Under the pieces are notes generated by a model. It had not been told where the DNA came from and did no database searches. It saw only the letters and a program-made list of their open reading frames with translations. Shown here piece after piece: positions 15,510 through 19,043 of a DNA stretch of 19,043 bases (positions within the stretch are counted from its first letter, which is position 1; each line of letters starts with the position of its first letter). The stretch is from the NCBI GenBank assembly GCA_027621335.1, contig JAQCAN010000018.1:1-19043 (forward strand), read 5' to 3'. The position numbers and the translations under genes are program-made. The stretch comes from Bacteroidota bacterium (GTDB lineage: Bacteria > Bacteroidota > Bacteroidia > Flavobacteriales_D > JABDKJ01).

Positions 15510-17950
15510 GCCGCTTCGGTGGCCTTACTGCTCTTGTAGATAGTGAACAGCAAGAGGATGAGGAACAGACCTGAACTCAGGTAGACGATGAGGTTACCTG
15601 TGGACACACTCTTCGGTTCAAAACGAAAGATGACGTCATGATCACCAGCGGGAATCTCGAGTCCCCTGAGCACATAATCTACTCGCACATGGTCCTTCAG
15701 CTCTCCATCGATATAGGCGTTCCAGCCTGGCTGATAATAGATATCAGAGAAGGTAGCGAAGCCATCTCGTGGGTTTTTACTTCTGAACATCAATTCCTTT
15801 GAGCCATAAGAGGTCAGGCTGATGTTGGCATCCGGTCCAGTCTGCCAATTCCTCTGCTCCACCTGTGAAAGGAAACGTTCATCCAAAGTGGCCGTGTTAG
15901 ATGGGTCGATCTCTGACAAGGCGGACATCTCGGCATCGGCATCAGATACGATCAGCAGAGAATCCACGAACCAAGCATTTCCCAAAGCTTCAGTATTAGG
16001 CACGGCACTCAAGCCTCCGTCTTCTCCTTGGGTGATGAAGTATTTGGTGTTGAGCATATTGATGACCTCCCTATTATTCTGGTTCAATTGCCCATCGATC
16101 AATTCCTGATAACGGCCCAGTTTGGCCCCATGGTAACCACCCAAGGAATTATGGAAATAAGAGGTACGCGAATCCTGATCCAAACGGGCGGTCAAATTGA
16201 GCACTCGGAAATAAGGGTCCTTATCCTTCTTGATGATCTTGTCAGCTCGGCTTTCTTGGAAAGGTGAAGCCAAGTCTCGCTTGGACACGAAACTCTCATC
16301 GTTCACATAACGCTTGTCCACCGACCAGAGGTCCATCAAGGTGATCAAGGCCAATGCGATGACAAGGACCTGAGATTTTATCTTGTCGGTAATGAAGGCC
16401 CATAGCAGAGCTGCACTGATGAGGATGATGAAGAAGGAACGCAGAACATCGGCTTTGAAGATGGCCATGCGGGCAGCCTCCATATCATCCAAGAAACCAT
16501 TCATCTGCACTTCCTTGAAACCTGCAGCGCTTAGCTGTTTGCTGTAGTTATCGAGTTCTCCAGTTTTAAAGAAATCCGTAAAAAGGGTAGGGGTCACGTA
16601 CATCAGCAACAGAAGAGCTAGGAGGCCTCCGCTGATGGCGTAGAAAGTCTTCATATTCAGCTTCACTATATCCCTTTCTTGGATCAAGCGATGGAGCCCG
16701 AGAATCGCCAATAAAGGCAGCACGAGTTCAACGATGACCAAGGTCATCGAGACCGCCCTGAACTTGTTGTACATAGGGAAATAGTCCATGAAGAACTGCG
16801 TGAATCCTGGCAGGTTCTTTCCCCAAGAGAGGAGGATGGCCAGGATAGCCGCAGCCAATAGTCCCCACTTCAAGGGGCCACGTTCCAGCCAAAGGGCCAA
16901 GAGGAAGAGGAGGAAGACCGCAGCTCCAGCATAGACGGGTCCGCTTGTGAAAGGTTGATCCCCCCAGTATTGGTCCACGCTGCCTTGAATGCTCTGTTTG
17001 TTCGCACCGGAAACGGCTTCCATCGCGGTCTCGTTATTCCCGATCGCGCCTGACCCTCCTCCTTTGAAATTTGGAACTAATAGGGTCCAGGTCTCTCCGA
17101 TGCCATAGCTCCACTGTGTCGCATAGTCGAAGTCCAGACCACTGCTCTTCTTGCCCGCCTCCGTGCTCAATTCCGAAGCTCCTCGTATGGTGGATGGTGC
17201 ATACTCCGCGGTAGTCAAGAATCGGGTGGCGGACATGCCCAAGGCTAAAAGAGCTGAAACAATGAACAAGCCAGAGGCTTTGAACAGATGCGGCAATGTC
17301 TGCTCCTTGAACGCATCCACTAAGAAGAAGAGCCCAAGGATGAGGATGCAGAGCAACATATAATAAGTGATCTGCGGATGATTGCTCATCAACTGCAATC
17401 CGAGGAATAGGGCCGTCACAACTGAACCCAAGAGGTACTTATGCCGTTGGAAGAGTAGGATGAAGCCACCGAGGACTGCAGGCATATAGCCTATGGCAAA
17501 GGCCTTTGACGTATGCCCAGCCTCTAAGATGATGAAGAAATAGGAAGAGAACCCGTAGGCAATGGATCCTAGGATAGCCAGCCATGGGTCGATGCGTAGG
17601 CTCATCATCAGGATGTAGAAGCCGATCATGTACAGGAAGACCGTTCCGAATCCGCCTTTGGAGAACAACTTGAATAGGGAATCCAATGGCCCTAGAACTG
17701 GTTTGGGATACTTCACAGAGATCTGGTAGGCAGGCATTCCACCGAACATGCGGTTCGTCCAAAGGGCTTCTTCCCCAGTAGCTTCGCGGTAATCCATGAT
17801 CTCTTTAGACATCCCTTTGAACTGGGTGATATCGCTCTGAGCCAGTTTCTTACCCTGTAACTCTGGTCCGAAGTAGATGCCTGCGAGAACTGCAAAAAGC
17901 AGAACCGCTAGGAGGTGAGGAAGGAGGGTCTTGAAATCGAATCGCTTCAT
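15506..17950 (-). CDS. YfhO family multi-spanning membrane protein
   Basis: From the ATG at 17950 this is an 814-residue protein with about a dozen membrane segments between residues 10 and 540, plus a C-terminal one at about 785-805. A large exported domain lies at about 545-780 and ends in PGWNAYIDGE (741-750), a typical YfhO segment. The first exported loop contains QSD (Asp40 the acidic residue), as in GT-C glycosyltransferases, followed by FGGMPAYQ (69-76). In Bacillus subtilis, YfhO acts in lipoteichoic acid glycosylation; in Bacteroidota the substrate is unknown, and a lipid-linked sugar donor is an inference. An ATG at 17980 would add ten residues and overlap the upstream gene; the chosen start puts KR before the first helix. 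It follows the lipoprotein gene by 4 bp and couples to the glycosyltransferase. Confidence 0.9.
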   Translation of the reverse strand: MKRFDFKTLLPHLLAVLLFAVLAGIYFGPELQGKKLAQSDITQFKGMSKEIMDYREATGEEALWTNRMFGGMPAYQISVKYPKPVLGPLDSLFKLFSKGGFGTVFLYMIGFYILMMSLRIDPWLAILGSIAYGFSSYFFIILEAGHTSKAFAIGYMPAVLGGFILLFQRHKYLLGSVVTALFLGLQLMSNHPQITYYMLLCILILGLFFLVDAFKEQTLPHLFKASGLFIVSALLALGMSATRFLTTAEYAPSTIRGASELSTEAGKKSSGLDFDYATQWSYGIGETWTLLVPNFKGGGSGAIGNNETAMEAVSGANKQSIQGSVDQYWGDQPFTSGPVYAGAAVFLLFLLALWLERGPLKWGLLAAAILAILLSWGKNLPGFTQFFMDYFPMYNKFRAVSMTLVIVELVLPLLAILGLHRLIQERDIVKLNMKTFYAISGGLLALLLLMYVTPTLFTDFFKTGELDNYSKQLSAAGFKEVQMNGFLDDMEAARMAIFKADVLRSFFIILISAALLWAFITDKIKSQVLVIALALITLMDLWSVDKRYVNDESFVSKRDLASPFQESRADKIIKKDKDPYFRVLNLTARLDQDSRTSYFHNSLGGYHGAKLGRYQELIDGQLNQNNREVINMLNTKYFITQGEDGGLSAVPNTEALGNAWFVDSLLIVSDADAEMSALSEIDPSNTATLDERFLSQVEQRNWQTGPDANISLTSYGSKELMFRSKNPRDGFATFSDIYYQPGWNAYIDGELKDHVRVDYVLRGLEIPAGDHDVIFRFEPKSVSTGNLIVYLSSGLFLILLLFTIYKSSKATEAA

Positions 17951-17954
17951 AATC

Positions 17955-19007
17955 CTATGGTCTTGGGTTGGTTCGCACATTCAAACGAAGAGGAAGGTGG
18001 TCGCTGTATCCACCAAAATAACGGTCGCCTCCATACGTCTTGTTCGGATAGTATTCTTTGTACTTCTTGTCATAGTACATCATGAAGTCCTCTTGGAAGA
18101 CGTCCAAGGTACCTTCCATCACTTGGATGCCATCGGCTTTTATCAGAGCATCAGAGATAATGACCTGATCGAGCATGCCCCAATCACCTTGGTAATTATA
18201 AGTGCCTTTCCCAGAGGCGTGCAGATCGAAGGCCAGGTTGATGAGTTCTTGTTCTACTGGACTATCATGCACCACTGCGCCCAGCGAGGTGGTCAAACTT
18301 CGGTTATCAGGGTAGTCGTTGAAATCTCCCATAATGATGATCTGAGCCTCAGGGTCTTTCTTCAAGAGGATATTCACCTGCGTTTTCAAAGTACCGGCTG
18401 CTTGCATCCTACGCACTTCGGTCTCCTGCCAGCCTCCTCTTCTTGAAGGCCAGTGGTTGACAAAGCAATGCAAGGTCTCCTTTCCCTTTAAAGAGATGAG
18501 TTCAGCATAGAGGATGTCTCGGGAGGTGTAGTTCTTTTCATCGAATTCGATGGAATAAAAGGCCTTATTGCTGACTTTGAAATAGCGCACGTCATAAAGC
18601 AATGCCACATCGATTCCCCTATTATCTGGAGAGTCCTTGTGCACGATGCCATAGGTTGCAGGACGAATGGTCCTTCCTAAAAGCTCCACGACATCCTCAT
18701 TCTCCACCTCGGCCAGCCCGATGATCAAGGGTGGATCATGGTCCTTTCCCATCGCTTGGAACACAGTGGACAGGTTTTTCACCTTCTGCTCCAAGCGTCC
18801 TTCTGACCATTGGAGCTTTCCATTGGGCGTGAAGTCTTCGTCTGAGGTCTTGGGGTCATCCACCACATCGAAGAGGTTCTCCACATTATAGAAGGCAATG
18901 GTCCAGGACTCTGGAAGTAAAGTCGGCTTTCCTTCAGTGGTATGGTCAGTCTCCACACAACTGATGAGCAGGAATAGAGCTAGAAAGAAGGTCATAGTTC
19001 GGTGCAT
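17955..19007 (-). CDS. Lipoprotein of the endonuclease/exonuclease/phosphatase (EEP) superfamily
   Basis: This 350-residue protein has a hydrophobic leader ending in LLISC, with lipobox Cys17, so it is likely exported and lipid-anchored. The EEP fold residues are visible: Asn41 (FYNVENLFD), metal-binding Glu100 (GLAEVEN), RGIDVALLY (130-138), NHWPSR (184-189), GDFND (227-231) and SDHLP (335-339, with general-base His337). The family includes DNase I, exonuclease III and phospholipid phosphatases or sphingomyelinases. An exported member could degrade extracellular DNA or act on a phosphoester; the sequence does not decide. It is the first complete gene of the glycan run, ending 4 bp before YfhO. 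A second ATG at codon 5 (18995) is possible. Its promoter lies at or beyond the right window edge. Confidence 0.88.
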   Translation of the reverse strand: MHRTMTFFLALFLLISCVETDHTTEGKPTLLPESWTIAFYNVENLFDVVDDPKTSDEDFTPNGKLQWSEGRLEQKVKNLSTVFQAMGKDHDPPLIIGLAEVENEDVVELLGRTIRPATYGIVHKDSPDNRGIDVALLYDVRYFKVSNKAFYSIEFDEKNYTSRDILYAELISLKGKETLHCFVNHWPSRRGGWQETEVRRMQAAGTLKTQVNILLKKDPEAQIIIMGDFNDYPDNRSLTTSLGAVVHDSPVEQELINLAFDLHASGKGTYNYQGDWGMLDQVIISDALIKADGIQVMEGTLDVFQEDFMMYYDKKYKEYYPNKTYGGDRYFGGYSDHLPLRLNVRTNPRP

Positions 19008-19010
19008 CTT

Positions 19011-19043
19011 TTATCTGCGCTTTACTCCCAACATTCCGAGTAG
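19011..19043 (-). CDS. Possible C-terminal tail of an upstream gene (cut by window edge)
   Basis: One minus-strand frame reads ten codons from the right edge (ending LGMLGVKRR) to TAA at 19011. That is three bases before the EEP lipoprotein ATG. The tight spacing would suit another cistron of the same operon, and a basic tail is common at protein C-termini. Ten residues cannot identify a family, so this may equally be leader sequence. Confidence 0.3.
   Translation of the reverse strand, partial: LLGMLGVKRR

Noticed and set aside
1..19043. CRISPR arrays, tRNA or rRNA genes, insertion sequences, toxin-antitoxin or phage-defence genes
   Set aside because: None found by reading both strands. 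The helicase-nuclease combination at 482-6141 resembles a defence island at first sight but matches the ligase-associated repair cluster in every gene.

Overview
The window reads as an ordinary chromosomal stretch of a member of the Bacteroidota, most likely the order Flavobacteriales. The main clues are a 55-residue Lacal_2735-type small protein, which is characteristic of that group. A DNA polymerase III gamma/tau subunit lacks the zinc-finger cysteines, as in flavobacterial homologues. Start codons lack Shine-Dalgarno sequences, and two start regions contain a TAnnTTTG promoter element (the Bacteroidota -7 box). Almost every gene lies on the minus strand, so gene order below is given in transcription direction, from high to low coordinates. 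The only plus-strand gene is a small methyltransferase at 11579-12112. I see no rRNA, tRNA, CRISPR array, insertion sequence or prophage. No gene-free stretch exceeds 300 bases; the longest are 358-481 and 8188-8321.

Region A (19043-12118) looks like an envelope or surface-polysaccharide operon. It runs from an EEP-fold lipoprotein, through a YfhO-type multi-spanning membrane protein and two GT4-like glycosyltransferases, to a PAPS-type sulfotransferase. The genes are separated by 4 bp, -4 bp, -4 bp and 27 bp, so they are probably co-transcribed and partly translationally coupled. The two cytoplasmic glycosyltransferases, the GT-C-like membrane protein and the sulfotransferase could together build and sulfate a surface glycan. 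A convergent SAM methyltransferase gene ends 5 bp from the sulfotransferase gene.

Region B (11470-8322) is housekeeping: dnaX (clamp-loader gamma/tau), then icd (NADP-dependent isocitrate dehydrogenase), closed by a strong intrinsic terminator at 8251-8290. The dnaX gene contains a run of nine A at the junction between the clamp-loader core and the tau tail. Both out-of-frame readings after this run terminate almost at once, which suggests a gamma form made by slippage.

Region C (8187-6216) holds a DinF-type MATE efflux pump, a DUF1304 membrane protein and the Lacal_2735 small protein.

Region D (6141-482) is a complete four-gene ligase-associated DNA repair cluster: MBL-fold exonuclease, ATP-dependent DNA ligase, Lhr-Core DEXH helicase and PdeM-type metallophosphoesterase. 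The start and stop codons overlap at every junction. It is the most coherent multi-gene system in the window, but it is a known family rather than a new one.

Region E (357-1) is the N-terminal part of a membrane fatty-acid desaturase gene, cut by the window edge, with its own likely promoter.
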